A DNA stretch of 64,000 nucleotides from Levilactobacillus yonginensis. GTDB lineage: Bacteria; Bacillota; Bacilli; Lactobacillales; Lactobacillaceae. The notes beneath the pieces were generated by a model, which saw only the letters and a list, made by a program, of their open reading frames with translations, was not told the DNA's origin and made no database searches. Location of the stretch: contig NZ_RHNO01000009.1 in the NCBI RefSeq assembly GCF_003946265.1, forward strand, positions 30,891 through 94,890. Direction: 5' to 3'. A program made the position numbers and the translations under genes. This document shows, in pieces, positions 1 through 9,490 of the stretch; position 1 is the first letter of the stretch, and the number at the start of each line of letters is the position of its first letter.

Positions 1-80
1 TTGCTGCTACGCACTCTGACCACTTGGAAGAAGTCAAGGATACGATCAACCATTACATCATTGACACTCTGAGCAAGTAA
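1..80 (+). CDS. C-terminal end of an unidentified protein (partial)
   Basis: An open frame runs from the window edge to a TAA at 78-80 and encodes about 25 residues ending in a helix-like, acidic/hydrophobic stretch (HLEEVKDTINHYI). A strong terminator follows at 113-149, as expected for a gene end. The neighbouring xylulokinase suggests it may belong to a pentose operon, but the fragment is too short for me to assign a family. Confidence 0.6.
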   Translation, partial: AATHSDHLEEVKDTINHYIIDTLSK

Positions 81-112
81 TCTCGGACTTTGCGAAAATA
101 AATATCATATAG

Positions 113-149
113 AATGGCGGACGGACGGTGTGTTCGTCCGCCATTTTTA
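113..149 (+). terminator. Rho-independent terminator
   Basis: An 11-bp stem (AATGGCGGACG / CGTCCGCCATT) with an 11-nt loop is followed by a T run. It ends the partial gene at the window start. Confidence 0.85.
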
Positions 150-173
150 TGCTTGTGGCTTGCTGTTAGTTGT

Positions 174-352
174 GCCGCCTGCGTCCGCCAGCTACTGCGC
201 AGTGGGGGCAACCTTTTCAGCCAAAGTGCGGTCTGAAAAGGCACGAGAGAACCCCGCCTAACCCGCGTGTTTCCCTCGTGGCCCGTGGTCTAAGCTAGCT
301 AAGAACGCTAGCTAACACCACCGTCACTGCGCAGTAACTGGCGGCCACCGGC
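174..352 (-). repeat. Structured intergenic element, family A, copy 1
   Basis: Read on the minus strand it starts AGCCGGTGG and ends near GCAGGCGGC. It has a long closing stem built around CTGCGCAGT, a second hairpin (GTTAGCTAGC arms), the conserved ACGGGCC/GACCGCACTTTGG blocks, and a covarying stem CCTTTTCAG / CTGAAAAGG. The same architecture recurs about 15 times in the window. No coding potential fits it; the short frames inside are by-products of the GC-rich stems. Confidence 0.8.
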
Positions 353-566
353 TCTGGATAGCTAGGGTGGTCACGCAAAACAATATCTGGCACATGACTG
401 TGATATTCTTGGTAGGCTTTCTAAGTGATAGAGGTCTGTAAAGTGTTAGATTTACTCACGTAATTTATCTGAAATAATAACTGTTTTAACATAATTAGGA
501 TAACCAAACGAATAGATGGCTAGGCCCATTCACCAGCGTATTAGCAACGGCATGTTGCCAGTAGTT

Positions 567-745
567 AGCTGGAGGTGGGGACGGGTCACGCAGTGTCGAT
601 GTTCTTAGTGGCGGTTTTTGCCGCTTAGAACATGGGCCGTACTTGGTGACCCACGGTTCTGGTGGGGCACCAAGTCGCCCCGGAAGACCGTTTTGTGGCT
701 TCCGGGGTTGCCCCACAGCGTGACCCGTCCCCACCGGAAGCGGCC
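567..745 (+). repeat. Structured intergenic element, family A, copy 2 (variant core)
   Basis: The closing stem of 17 bp (GGTGGGGACGGGTCACG with its exact complement) encloses a hairpin with TTCTTAG/CTTAGAA-type arms, a hairpin ACTTGGTG / CACCAAGT and the pair CCCCGGAAG / CTTCCGGGG. Its core reads GCAGTGTCGATG and ATGGGCCG instead of GCTGTGTCGGTG and ACGGGACG. It shares this variant core with the copy at 59277-59455. It lies directly upstream of xylB. The 345-566 stretch before it holds no gene I can see. Confidence 0.8.
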
Positions 746-777
746 TCAACCACTAAAATATTTAGGAGGAATGACCG

Positions 778-2289
778 ATGGGGAAGTATGTACTCGGTGT
801 TGACCTAGGGACCAGTGCCGTTAAGGTGTCGGCCTTAGACCACAGTGGGCAAATTGTCGCCCAAGAAAGTTTTGACTATGATTTGATTCAAAAGAAGCCT
901 GGCTATAACGAACAGAACCCAGAGGACTGGGTTTCTGGAACAACGGTGGCGATTGTGCGGTTGATTTTAAACGATCACTTAGATGCCGCTGACATTGAAG
1001 GCCTGAGTTACTCTGGACAAATGCACGGGATGGTTCTGCTTGACGAAAATAAGAAAGTTTTACGTCCCGCTATTTTGTGGAACGATACGCGGACCACGCC
1101 ACAACGTGAAGAAATTGAAGCCAAGATGGGCGACGAATTTGTCGACATCACTGGGAACCAACCCCTCGAAGGCTTTACGCTGACGAAATTACTTTGGGTC
1201 AAAGAAAATGAACCTGACATTTGGGCTAAGGCTAAGTACTTTGTCCTGCCTAAAGACTACGTGCGTTACCGCATGACGGGTAACCTGGCCATGGACTATT
1301 CAGATGCGACTGGGACCGTTCTCCTCGACGTTGCGAAGGGTGAATGGAGCCAGAAAATTTGTGATACCTTTGATATCCCAATGAGCATGTGCCCACCTTT
1401 GATCAAGTCCGTTGATTTTGCTGGGACGGTTACACCGGCCTACGCCGAATTCTCTGGCTTGACCACGGCCACTAAGGTCTATGGTGGTGCCGCTGATAAC
1501 GCTGCTGGTGCCGTTGGTGCCGGGATCCTGCATCCCAACATGGTTCTGTCCAGTATTGGGACGTCTGGGGTTGTTCTGAAGTATGAAGACACGGCTGACG
1601 TGAACTATCACGGTGTCGTGCAGTTTGAAGACCACGCCATTCCCGACAAGTACTACTCTATGGGGGTCACTCTGGCAGCCGGTTATTCTTTGAGCTGGTT
1701 CAAGAAGACTTTCGCTCCAGAAGCCGATTTCACGGACTTTGTGGCCAGTGCGGCTAAAAGTACCGTTGGGGCCAATGGGCTGCTCTACACGCCCTATATC
1801 GTCGGTGAACGGGCACCATACGCCGACGCTGATATCCGGGGGAGCTTTACCGGGGTCGATGGCACTCACAAACGCTACGACTTCGTGCGGGCCGTGCTAG
1901 AAGGTATCGTCTTCTCCTTCCGGGATCTCTTTGACATCTACGAAGAAAATGGCGGCGACTTTGATACGGTCGTTTCCATTGGTGGTGGGGCCAAGAGTCC
2001 GCTCTGGTTGCAAATTCAAGCCGATATCTTTAACCGTAAAGTTGTCAGCCTGACGAACGAACAGGGGCCAGGAATGGGGGCTGCCATGATTGCGGCCACC
2101 GGTCTCGGCTGGTTCGACTCCCTGCAGGATTGTGCGGAAACCTTCGTCCACTTTGGCAAGGCTTACGAACCAAACCCTGAGAACGCCAAAAAGTACGCTA
2201 AGATGCACAAAATCTACAAGCAGGTCTACCAACAGACCAAGTCGATCAGTGCGCAATTACTGGACTACCGGCGCGAAGAACTTAACTAG
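778..2289 (+). CDS. xylB: Xylulokinase
   Basis: The 503-residue FGGY-family kinase phosphorylates D-xylulose to xylulose 5-phosphate in the cytoplasm and so feeds the phosphoketolase pathway. Visible motifs are the N-terminal phosphate loop VDLGTS (about residues 8-12), SGQMHGMV near residue 80, the catalytic Asp at about 240 in [11 protein letters not shown], and [11 protein letters not shown] near 400. Full length for XylB. The start is an ATG behind a strong AGGAGG. The gene is followed by a terminator and then two xylose symporter genes. A family A repeat element occupies the 180 bp just upstream, so its own promoter is not obvious and it may be read through from further upstream. Confidence 0.95.
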   Translation: MGKYVLGVDLGTSAVKVSALDHSGQIVAQESFDYDLIQKKPGYNEQNPEDWVSGTTVAIVRLILNDHLDAADIEGLSYSGQMHGMVLLDENKKVLRPAILWNDTRTTPQREEIEAKMGDEFVDITGNQPLEGFTLTKLLWVKENEPDIWAKAKYFVLPKDYVRYRMTGNLAMDYSDATGTVLLDVAKGEWSQKICDTFDIPMSMCPPLIKSVDFAGTVTPAYAEFSGLTTATKVYGGAADNAAGAVGAGILHPNMVLSSIGTSGVVLKYEDTADVNYHGVVQFEDHAIPDKYYSMGVTLAAGYSLSWFKKTFAPEADFTDFVASAAKSTVGANGLLYTPYIVGERAPYADADIRGSFTGVDGTHKRYDFVRAVLEGIVFSFRDLFDIYEENGGDFDTVVSIGGGAKSPLWLQIQADIFNRKVVSLTNEQGPGMGAAMIAATGLGWFDSLQDCAETFVHFGKAYEPNPENAKKYAKMHKIYKQVYQQTKSISAQLLDYRREELN

Positions 2290-2332
2290 CACGTTGCGTT
2301 TCATCAATGAAATGCAAGTAATCTGATAGAAA

Positions 2333-2358
2333 AACCCGGCGAAATGCCGAGTTTTTTT
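2333..2358 (+). terminator. Terminator of xylB
   Basis: A short GC stem (AACCCGGC / TGCCGAGTT with a GAAA loop) is followed by eight T residues. Confidence 0.8.
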
Positions 2359-2368
2359 TATTTTCTCA

Positions 2369-2438
2369 AGAAAACGCTTCCAAAACGATTTGAACCATGT
2401 TATTATATGCACATGGTTGGTTGAACCAATCAACCAAC
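2369..2438 (+). promoter_or_regulatory. cre, promoter and XylR-type operator of the first xylT gene
   Basis: A catabolite response element (AGAAAACGCTTCCA, 2369-2382) overlaps the -35 box TTCCAA. The -10 box TATTAT follows after 17 bp. Just downstream lies a 23-bp palindrome, GTTGGTTG-N7-CAACCAAC (2416-2438), placed where a repressor would block transcription start. The identical layout before the second xylT supports function. CcpA and XylR as ligands are inferred from the sugar context. Confidence 0.75.
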
Positions 2439-2542
2439 AACTGTTAAAAACACCAACTTACACTTACATTTTCAGCTATACTTCGTCACATACACTGCCA
2501 CTTTAGAATTTTACGGCGAAAGCCGCATAAGGAGCGATATCT

Positions 2543-3916
2543 ATGCGAAAAGTTTCGACCGGATTTGTTTATTTCTTCGGGGCTTTGGGTGGATTACTAT
2601 TCGGTTACGATACCGGGGTAATTTCTGGAGCCATTTTATTTATTCAAAAGCAGATGCACCTGGGTTCCTGGCAACAAGGCTGGGTCGTTAGTGCCGTTCT
2701 GTTGGGGGCCATTTTAGGGGCTGCCATCATCGGACCATCCTCTGACCGTTATGGCCGGCGGAAGTTACTGCTATTATCAGCAATTATTTTCTTCGTGGGG
2801 GCCTTGGGCTCCGCATTCTCACCAGAGTTTTGGACATTAATTGTTTCACGGGTCGTCCTTGGGATGGCCGTTGGGGCTGCCTCAGCCCTGATTCCAACTT
2901 ACTTAGCTGAACTATCACCCGCTGACAAACGGGGGACGATGTCCAGTCTGTTCCAACTGATGGTTATGACCGGGATTCTGTTAGCCTACATCACCAACTA
3001 CGGATTTGCTGGCTTCTACACCGGCTGGCGTTGGATGTTAGGGTTTGCCGCAATTCCTGCCGCAATCCTGTTCTTAGGTGGCTTGATCTTACCTGAAAGT
3101 CCTCGTTTCTTGGTTAAAACGGGTCACAGTGACCACGCACGCCAAATTTTGGACACCATGAACAAGCACAACACGCCCGTTGTTGACAAAGAATTAGCAC
3201 AAATTGAAGAACAAGCTAAGATGAAGAACGGTGGCTGGAAAGAACTCTTTGGCCTGATGGTTCGTCCTTCATTGACGATTGGTATCGGTTTGGCGATCTT
3301 CCAACAAGTCATGGGTTGTAACACCGTTCTGTACTACGCACCAACCATCTTTACTGACGTTGGTTTCGGGGTCAACGCAGCCCTGTTAGCCCACATCGGT
3401 ATCGGGATCTTTAACGTGATCGTTACTGCGATTGCCGTAATGATCATGGATAAGATCGACCGTAAGAAGATGTTGAACATTGGTGCCGTTGGGATGGGGA
3501 TTTCCCTGTTCGTTATGAGTCTCGGGATGAAGTTCTCCGGTGGTTCTCAAACCGCAGCCATCATCTCCGTTATCGCCTTGACCATCTACATTGCTTTCTT
3601 CTCCGCAACCTGGGGTCCCGTAATGTGGGTTATGATTGGTGAAGTCTTCCCATTGAACATCCGTGGGTTAGGGAACTCTTTTGCTAGTGTGATCAACTGG
3701 ACCGCTAACATGATCGTTTCCTTAACTTTCCCATCTCTGTTAGACTTCTTCGGTACTGGTAGTCTGTTTATCGGTTACGGGGTTCTCTGCTTTGCTTCTA
3801 TCTGGTTCGTTCAAAAGAAGGTCTTCGAAACTCGGAACCGTTCTTTGGAAGATATCGAAGCAACGCTGCGTGCTAAGGCTGACGAAAAAGAAGCTAGCCT
3901 GAACGCTGCCAAATAA
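2543..3916 (+). CDS. xylT: D-xylose:H+ symporter, copy 1
   Basis: This 457-residue major facilitator (sugar porter subfamily) has 12 predicted membrane helices. Signature motifs are GYDTGVISGA after helix 1, DRYGRRK in the helix 2-3 loop, PESPRF before the central loop, QQVMGCNTVLYYAP in helix 7 and WGPVMWVMIGEVFP in helix 10. It imports xylose (possibly arabinose) with protons at the cell membrane for XylB. The start ATG follows AAGGAG. It is about 90% identical by eye to the next gene, with nearly identical DNA over long stretches, so it is a recent duplication. Substrate is inferred from family and context. Confidence 0.9.
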   Translation: MRKVSTGFVYFFGALGGLLFGYDTGVISGAILFIQKQMHLGSWQQGWVVSAVLLGAILGAAIIGPSSDRYGRRKLLLLSAIIFFVGALGSAFSPEFWTLIVSRVVLGMAVGAASALIPTYLAELSPADKRGTMSSLFQLMVMTGILLAYITNYGFAGFYTGWRWMLGFAAIPAAILFLGGLILPESPRFLVKTGHSDHARQILDTMNKHNTPVVDKELAQIEEQAKMKNGGWKELFGLMVRPSLTIGIGLAIFQQVMGCNTVLYYAPTIFTDVGFGVNAALLAHIGIGIFNVIVTAIAVMIMDKIDRKKMLNIGAVGMGISLFVMSLGMKFSGGSQTAAIISVIALTIYIAFFSATWGPVMWVMIGEVFPLNIRGLGNSFASVINWTANMIVSLTFPSLLDFFGTGSLFIGYGVLCFASIWFVQKKVFETRNRSLEDIEATLRAKADEKEASLNAAK

Positions 3917-3937
3917 GTTAAGTATTCCCTTTGATTG

Positions 3938-3979
3938 CGAGAGGGCCATTCCTGCGAGGATGGCTTTCTCGTTTTTTTT
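3938..3979 (+). terminator. Terminator of first xylT
   Basis: An imperfect hairpin between CGAGAGGGCCAT and ATGGCTTTCTCG is followed by a run of nine T. Confidence 0.75.
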
Positions 3980-4106
3980 TGTAAAAAATTTTAAAGTGAC
4001 TTGGATTTATCAGTGGTGGTGAGAAACATAGAGTTTATAAGGAAAGTCACGAGATTGTGCTGTGAAACCGTTTACCCTGATTGCGAAAACCTTTACGAAA
4101 TTCCGT

Positions 4107-4175
4107 AGGAAACGCTTTCAAAAATTTGATGAAAGTGCTATCATAGCTTCTAGTTGGTTGTGGCAATCAACCAAC
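4107..4175 (+). promoter_or_regulatory. cre, promoter and XylR-type operator of the second xylT gene
   Basis: The module repeats that of copy 1: a cre-like site AGGAAACGCTTTCA (4107-4120), -35 TTTCAA overlapping it, 17 bp to -10 TATCAT, then the palindrome GTTGGTTG-N7-CAACCAAC (4153-4175). The operator arms are identical to copy 1 while the 7-bp centre has changed, which points to selection on the arms. Confidence 0.75.
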
Positions 4176-4243
4176 GCTAAATGTGCCAACTTACATATTG
4201 CAAAAAAATTATGCGGCGACGAACCGTCAAAGGAAGTAAGAAC

Positions 4244-5620
4244 ATGCGAAAAGTTTCAACTGGCTTTGTTTACTTCTTCGGCGCCCTTGGGGGTCTCCTC
4301 TTTGGGTATGATACCGGGGTAATTTCAGGAGCAATTCTGTTTATCCAGAAACAAATGAATTTAGGGTCTTGGCAACAAGGCTGGGTCGTTAGTGCCGTCT
4401 TATTAGGTGCCATCTTAGGTGCCGCCATCATTGGACCATCCTCTGACCGTTTTGGTCGGCGGAAGTTATTGCTGCTTTCAGCTATTATTTTCTTGGTCGG
4501 TGCTTTAGGATCTGCCTTCTCACCAGAGTTCTGGACACTGATTGTTTCCCGGATCATCTTAGGGATGGCCGTTGGGGCTGCTTCAGCTTTGATTCCAACG
4601 TACCTGGCTGAATTGGCACCTGCTGATAAGCGGGGGACCGTTTCTAGTCTGTTCCAACTGATGGTTATGACTGGGATCCTGTTGGCTTACATCACCAACT
4701 ACAGTTTCTCTGGTATGTACACCGGCTGGCGTTGGATGTTAGGGTTCGCTGCTATTCCAGCTGCTCTGTTGTTCATTGGTGGGTTGGTCCTGCCAGAAAG
4801 CCCTCGGTTCTTGGTTAAGTCAGGTCACATGGCCGAAGCACGTGAGGTGCTGGATACCATGAACAAGCATGACCAAGCCGCAGTTGACAAGGAAGTTGCC
4901 CAAATCGAAGAATCAGCCAAGATCGTTAGTGGTGGCTGGAAGGAACTCTTCAGTAAGATGGTTCGTCCTTCATTGACCATTGGTTTTGGGTTAGCAATTT
5001 TCCAACAAGTCATGGGATGTAACACCGTGCTGTACTACGCACCAACCATCTTTACGGATGTTGGTTTCGGGGTTTCCGCCGCACTGTTAGCCCACATTGG
5101 TATCGGGATCTTTAACGTGATCGTTACTGCCGTTGCCGTAACCATTATGGATAAGGTTGACCGTAAGAAGATGCTGATCATTGGGGCTGTTGGGATGGCC
5201 ATCTCACTGTTCGTGATGAGCCTTGGGATGAAGTTCTCCGGTGGTTCTCAAACTGCTGCGATTATTTCCGTTATCGCCTTGACCATCTACATTGCCTTCT
5301 TCTCCGCAACTTGGGGCCCTGTAATGTGGGTTATGATTGGTGAAGTCTTCCCATTGAACATTCGTGGGTTAGGGAACTCATTTGCTAGTGTGATCAACTG
5401 GACTGCTAACATGATTGTTTCCTTAACTTTCCCATCTCTGTTGGACTTCTTCGGTACTGGGAGTTTGTTCATCGGTTATGGTGTTCTCTGCTTGGTTTCC
5501 ATCTGGTTCGTCCAAAAGAAAGTCTTCGAAACACGGAACCGTTCCTTGGAAGATATCGAAGCCACCTTACGTGCTAAGGCTGGCGAAGATGCTTCTAGCT
5601 TGAGCGCCGCACAAAAGTAA
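4244..5620 (+). CDS. xylT: D-xylose:H+ symporter, copy 2
   Basis: This 458-residue sugar-porter MFS paralogue of the preceding gene carries the same motifs (GYDTGVISGA, DRFGRRK, PESPRF, QQVMGCNTVLYYAP). The ATG at 4244 aligns with the start of copy 1 and has an AGGAAG ribosome site; an upstream in-frame ATG at 4181 would lie in the leader and is rejected. Differences cluster in helix 5-6 (SFSGMY for FAGFY) and in the central cytoplasmic loop, which could alter affinity or regulation. Both copies keep their own terminator and promoter, so they can be transcribed separately. Confidence 0.9.
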   Translation: MRKVSTGFVYFFGALGGLLFGYDTGVISGAILFIQKQMNLGSWQQGWVVSAVLLGAILGAAIIGPSSDRFGRRKLLLLSAIIFLVGALGSAFSPEFWTLIVSRIILGMAVGAASALIPTYLAELAPADKRGTVSSLFQLMVMTGILLAYITNYSFSGMYTGWRWMLGFAAIPAALLFIGGLVLPESPRFLVKSGHMAEAREVLDTMNKHDQAAVDKEVAQIEESAKIVSGGWKELFSKMVRPSLTIGFGLAIFQQVMGCNTVLYYAPTIFTDVGFGVSAALLAHIGIGIFNVIVTAVAVTIMDKVDRKKMLIIGAVGMAISLFVMSLGMKFSGGSQTAAIISVIALTIYIAFFSATWGPVMWVMIGEVFPLNIRGLGNSFASVINWTANMIVSLTFPSLLDFFGTGSLFIGYGVLCLVSIWFVQKKVFETRNRSLEDIEATLRAKAGEDASSLSAAQK

Positions 5621-5702
5621 ATGAACGTGGTGCCTGAGAAATTGCCAATAACGCTATGAGTGGTCAATTTCCCGGCGCACAATTTAAAATTAAGTGAAAG
5701 AC

Positions 5703-5737
5703 TGAAGTCACTCCTGAGAGGGTGGCTTCTTTTTTTC
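5703..5737 (+). terminator. Terminator of second xylT
   Basis: A GAAGTCACTC / GGGTGGCTTC hairpin is followed by seven T. Confidence 0.75.
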
Positions 5738-5898
5738 AGTTTTTTAGTGAGGAAGGTTTGGTGGTTAAAGGGCGTCATGAGCAGGTTTTGGTGAGAGGCT
5801 GCTGGTTAGTTTGATTAACTGGGATGCTACTTTGATTGAAACTAAACGTGAAATCAGTGGGCATTTACCAAGCCGGTTTAATTGATCAATATTAGTAT

Positions 5899-6092
5899 AG
5901 CTGGAGGTTGGCAGGGAGCGGGCGGGCTGTGTCGGTGCTGTAGGTCCGGGCGGGGTTGCCCGGGCCTACAGCACGGGACGAGCTCAGAGACCGCGCGAAC
6001 TTGGCGGGGGCTTTGAGTCGAGCTGAAGGACCGCCCCTCAGGCCGAAAGCGGTCCCCACAGCCAGCCCACTCCCTGCCAACCGGAGGCGGCC
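5899..6092 (+). repeat. Structured intergenic element, family A, copy 3
   Basis: It starts AGCTGGAGG and ends CCGGAGGCGGCC. The closing stem of about 26 bp has two mismatches. The second hairpin, with arms starting GTGCTGTAGG, pairs over 17 bp with one wobble. The conserved CACGGGACGAGCTC and GGACCGCCCCTCAGGCC blocks follow. Surrounding 5780-5898 and 6093-6223 hold no gene. Confidence 0.85.
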
Positions 6093-6211
6093 ATTGAGAC
6101 CGACCAAGGTTCAAGGTTTAGTTAACAAACTACGTCTATTTGGATAAAAGGATTTCCGTTTAAGTCGTTAAGCACTTAAAGTTCAGTCGTATCAAAAAAG
6201 ACTCACCTTAA

Positions 6212-7003
<792 letters not shown>

Positions 7004-7013
7004 CGCGCATTTT

Positions 7014-7059
7014 GTACAAATAAGGTCGGGACAACTATTTGTCCCGACCTTATTTGTAC
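7014..7059. terminator. Bidirectional terminator between butA and the phosphatase gene
   Basis: A 21-bp perfect stem (GTACAAATAAGGTCGGGACAA with its complement) and a 4-nt loop serve the two convergent genes. Confidence 0.85.
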
Positions 7060-7070
7060 GATTAGACTAG

Positions 7071-8369
7071 TTACTGCTTAATCTTCACGACGTATTTTTT
7101 CAAGATCCACGCGGTGTGATGGTGGTTATCCTGTACTTTTAGATACGTGGCCTTCTTGCCATTAATTTTGATAGTTTCCTGTTTGGTGATCCGCCACTTA
7201 GTTTTAGCTGATTTGGCAGTCTTTCCCTTGCTGTGCTTGAGGTGAGCGTCCTTGAACCAGACTTTGTGACCCTTTAACCGGTAGATGTACTTGGTGTGGC
7301 GTTTCTTAGTAGCCGTAATTTTAACGGTCTTTTTCGCTTTCTTCGCTGGTTTGATGGTGTCGCCTTGCCCAGCTTCAGTGACGGTCGTAGTGGTAGAAGG
7401 TTTCGTTACTGGTGCGGGAGTTGCGGGTTTAGGTGTGCTAGGTGCTGGCGTGGTGGGGACGCTAGGATTGGGCTTAGCCGTGGTATAAGCCGAGCTGTAA
7501 GGCGTGTTCTTGCCGTCAGTTGAGACCAGGTAGCGGGCCTTCAGTTGTTCACGTTTGGCAACCGGGAAGTTCAGCTCGCGAGTCAGATAATTTGAAATGT
7601 TGGTGTAGTTTTGTGAGATGACCTGATAGTATTCATCGATCCAGCTCTGCTTAACGGCTTCTCGACCATAGTAAAAATTGGATAACATGAAGTCGTCGAC
7701 GGTCGTTTGCTTGTCCATTCCCAGTGCGGAAAGGATGAGGACGGCTGCGATTCCCGTTCGGTCTTTCCCGGTGACACAGTGAAAAAGGGTGGCACCTTTA
7801 TTGGTTAACAAACTGTTTAGAAATTGACGATAGCCCGTAATGGCGTAGTAGCCTAACTCAAGGCGCGAACCGTAGAAGTCACCATCACCTAGACCGTGGT
7901 TGGCTGCCGCTTGGGGCCCGAAGATTGAGAGATAGGTGATGGGTGCTCCAGGAATGGCGGCGTCGGGTGAACCAGCTACCTGGCCGGGCGTCCGAAAGTC
8001 CACGACGTTTTTTACGTTGTAGTCGTGACTGAGGACGGTGACGTCGTGGTCATCCAGCCTGTACAGCCGGTCCGACCGGATCAAAGCTTTGGGACGAATC
8101 TGCCATTTACCATCGGCAGTCTTGATGCCACCCATGTCACGGGTGTTCCTTGTCCCGCTGAGGACGACTCGGTGGTCGGGATTGGGCTTGGCGGGGATGA
8201 CGTAGCTGGAACTGCTGGCAGAAGAATATTTAGCAGTGTTAGCCTTGGTTGTCGTTGGTGCAGTTGGGGCAGCCTGAGTTGCTGCGGACGCGGTTGGCGC
8301 GATAACACCGGCCAGCAGGAGTGACAGACAGAGCAGTTTAATTGATCGAGCAGTGACTGAGTGAGACAT
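7071..8369 (-). CDS. Secreted tyrosine-protein phosphatase with C-terminal basic domain
   Basis: The 432-residue protein has a signal peptide (about residues 1-30, cleavage near ASA-AT), then a LipA/tyrosine phosphatase domain (about 65-290) with the P-loop HCVTGKDRTG (Cys nucleophile and Arg). A linker rich in Pro and Thr follows (about 295-345). The C-terminal part is very Lys-rich, with KYIYRLKGHKVWFK and an SH3-like ending, and probably binds the wall. Substrate is unknown; phosphoprotein, phosphoinositide or polyphosphate are possible. A cytoplasmic-type paralogue lies at 28706-29506. The ribosome site is GGGAGGAAT. Confidence 0.8.
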   Translation of the reverse strand: MSHSVTARSIKLLCLSLLLAGVIAPTASAATQAAPTAPTTTKANTAKYSSASSSSYVIPAKPNPDHRVVLSGTRNTRDMGGIKTADGKWQIRPKALIRSDRLYRLDDHDVTVLSHDYNVKNVVDFRTPGQVAGSPDAAIPGAPITYLSIFGPQAAANHGLGDGDFYGSRLELGYYAITGYRQFLNSLLTNKGATLFHCVTGKDRTGIAAVLILSALGMDKQTTVDDFMLSNFYYGREAVKQSWIDEYYQVISQNYTNISNYLTRELNFPVAKREQLKARYLVSTDGKNTPYSSAYTTAKPNPSVPTTPAPSTPKPATPAPVTKPSTTTTVTEAGQGDTIKPAKKAKKTVKITATKKRHTKYIYRLKGHKVWFKDAHLKHSKGKTAKSAKTKWRITKQETIKINGKKATYLKVQDNHHHTAWILKKYVVKIKQ

Positions 8370-8570
8370 GGTAATTCCTCCCTAGGAAATAGTTTGTGAT
8401 CCTTAACCATTTCTCACGTTATCAGATGAATGTCACGGTTCAATTAGGTTTCTGTACAGATGCTGTAAATCCGAACATAAATTTTGTTGTAATAAAAGTT
8501 TACTGGCCTAACGACTAAGAGAACATGGTACAATGGGGGCAACTTTTTGAAAATGTTGAGGGGTGACTAG

Positions 8571-8945
8571 ATGATTGCAGAGTTTGAGGAGTACCTAGGG
8601 AAGATTGAAGATGAAGCGCATCAGGAACGGGTGCGTACCGTTTTAAATTGGGTCCAGGAGACCTTCCCGCAGCTAGAACAACGGTATGCGTGGAACCAGC
8701 CCATGTTTACGGACCACGGCACGTTTATTATTGGTTTCAGCGTAGCCAAGCCCCACATGGCATTTGCACCGGAAGGGCCAGTCATGGAAGCGTTCGCTGA
8801 CCAGATCGCGGCGGCACATTACAATCCTGGCAAGAAATTTGGTCGGATTAAATGGACCCAAGACGTGGATTACGACCTATTAAAACAGATCATTGCCTTT
8901 AACATTGCGGACAAGGCGGACTGTACGACATTTTGGCGAAAATAA
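8571..8945 (+). CDS. DUF1801/YdhG-like protein (frataxin-like iron chaperone family)
   Basis: The small 124-residue cytoplasmic protein shows the YdhG/DUF1801 pattern: ERYAWNQPMF, FIIGFSVAKPHMAFAPE and the C-terminal KFGRIKW followed by a helical tail. Bacillus relatives have been proposed as iron chaperones for Fe-S and heme assembly. No metal-binding cluster stands out here, so function is by family only. It is a single gene with a GAGGGG ribosome site. Confidence 0.7.
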   Translation: MIAEFEEYLGKIEDEAHQERVRTVLNWVQETFPQLEQRYAWNQPMFTDHGTFIIGFSVAKPHMAFAPEGPVMEAFADQIAAAHYNPGKKFGRIKWTQDVDYDLLKQIIAFNIADKADCTTFWRK

Positions 8946-8954
8946 TCTAGTATC

Positions 8955-9091
8955 TCCGGTGGCCAGAAGCGGGGCCTACCGTGGGGACGCTTCAGCCAAA
9001 GGGCGGGCTTCTCGCTCGATTTGAAGCCACGTAGAAACCCGTGTCTTTCAAGGCGCCCATGGCTGTCCCCAGCCCTGAGCACCTCCGGCTT
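8955..9091 (-). repeat. Family A element, degenerate copy 4
   Basis: On the minus strand it begins AGCCGGAGG and keeps the third hairpin and GGTTTCTA-, CAAATCGAGC- and GGCTGAAGCGTCCCCAC-like blocks. The closing stem is eroded and the second hairpin is missing. It appears to be a decaying copy. Confidence 0.6.
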
Positions 9092-9167
9092 AGATTGAAT
9101 TAGCATCTTTTGTCGCGAGTTAAAGATTCGGATTTGCTATTATCTTTGGAACTAAAAATGGTAAAAA

Positions 9168-9207
9168 TAAAGATTCCTCAACCGTAATAGGCTGAGGAAT
9201 CTTTTTA
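9168..9207 (+). terminator. Terminator after the DUF1801 gene
   Basis: An AAAGATTCCTCA / TGAGGAATCTTT stem with a 12-nt loop is followed by a short T run. A decayed family A element lies between it and the gene. Confidence 0.7.
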
Positions 9208-9298
9208 GGTTGATCTTAAATTAGTTCGTTTAACAAAGTTGTCTGCCGCATATTGAGTTAGCAAACAAGATAGTGAACAGTTGAAGTCGAGCTTGGAT

Positions 9299-9484
9299 AG
9301 TCGGAGGTTGGCGGGGGCTGGTCGCTGTGTCGGTGGCGTTAACTCGGTGATTTACCGAGTTAACGCCACGGGACGAGCTTTGAACCTCGGTGGTTTTCCG
9401 AGGTTTAAAGTCGAGCCGGAGGACCGCCCCTCAGGCCGCAGGCGATCCCCACAGCGACCAGCCCCCGCCAACCGGAGACAGACC
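9299..9484 (+). repeat. Structured intergenic element, family A, copy 5 (best preserved)
   Basis: The closing stem is 24 bp and perfect (from GGTTGGCGGGGG to its complement ending CCAACC). The second hairpin is 16 bp and perfect (GTGGCGTTAACTCGGT arms). The third has CTTTGAACCTCGG paired with one wobble. The GACCGCCCCTCAGGCC block and GATCCCCACAGC end follow. It sits 6 bp from the stop codon of the usp gene, between converging genes. Confidence 0.85.
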
Positions 9485-9490
9485 ACCTAG

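Noticed and set aside
1300..1869. 189-residue minus-strand frame opposite xylB
   Set aside because: It lies wholly inside a canonical xylulokinase gene and has no ribosome site or family signal.
4062..4322. 86-residue frame across the xylT copy 2 promoter and start
   Set aside because: It covers the cre site, operator and ribosome site, which explain the sequence better.
5878..6147. Short open frames on both strands inside the GC-rich element at 5899-6092, and likewise in the other family A copies
   Set aside because: They follow stem sequences, lack ribosome sites, and differ in frame and length from copy to copy. They are by-products of GC-rich palindromes.
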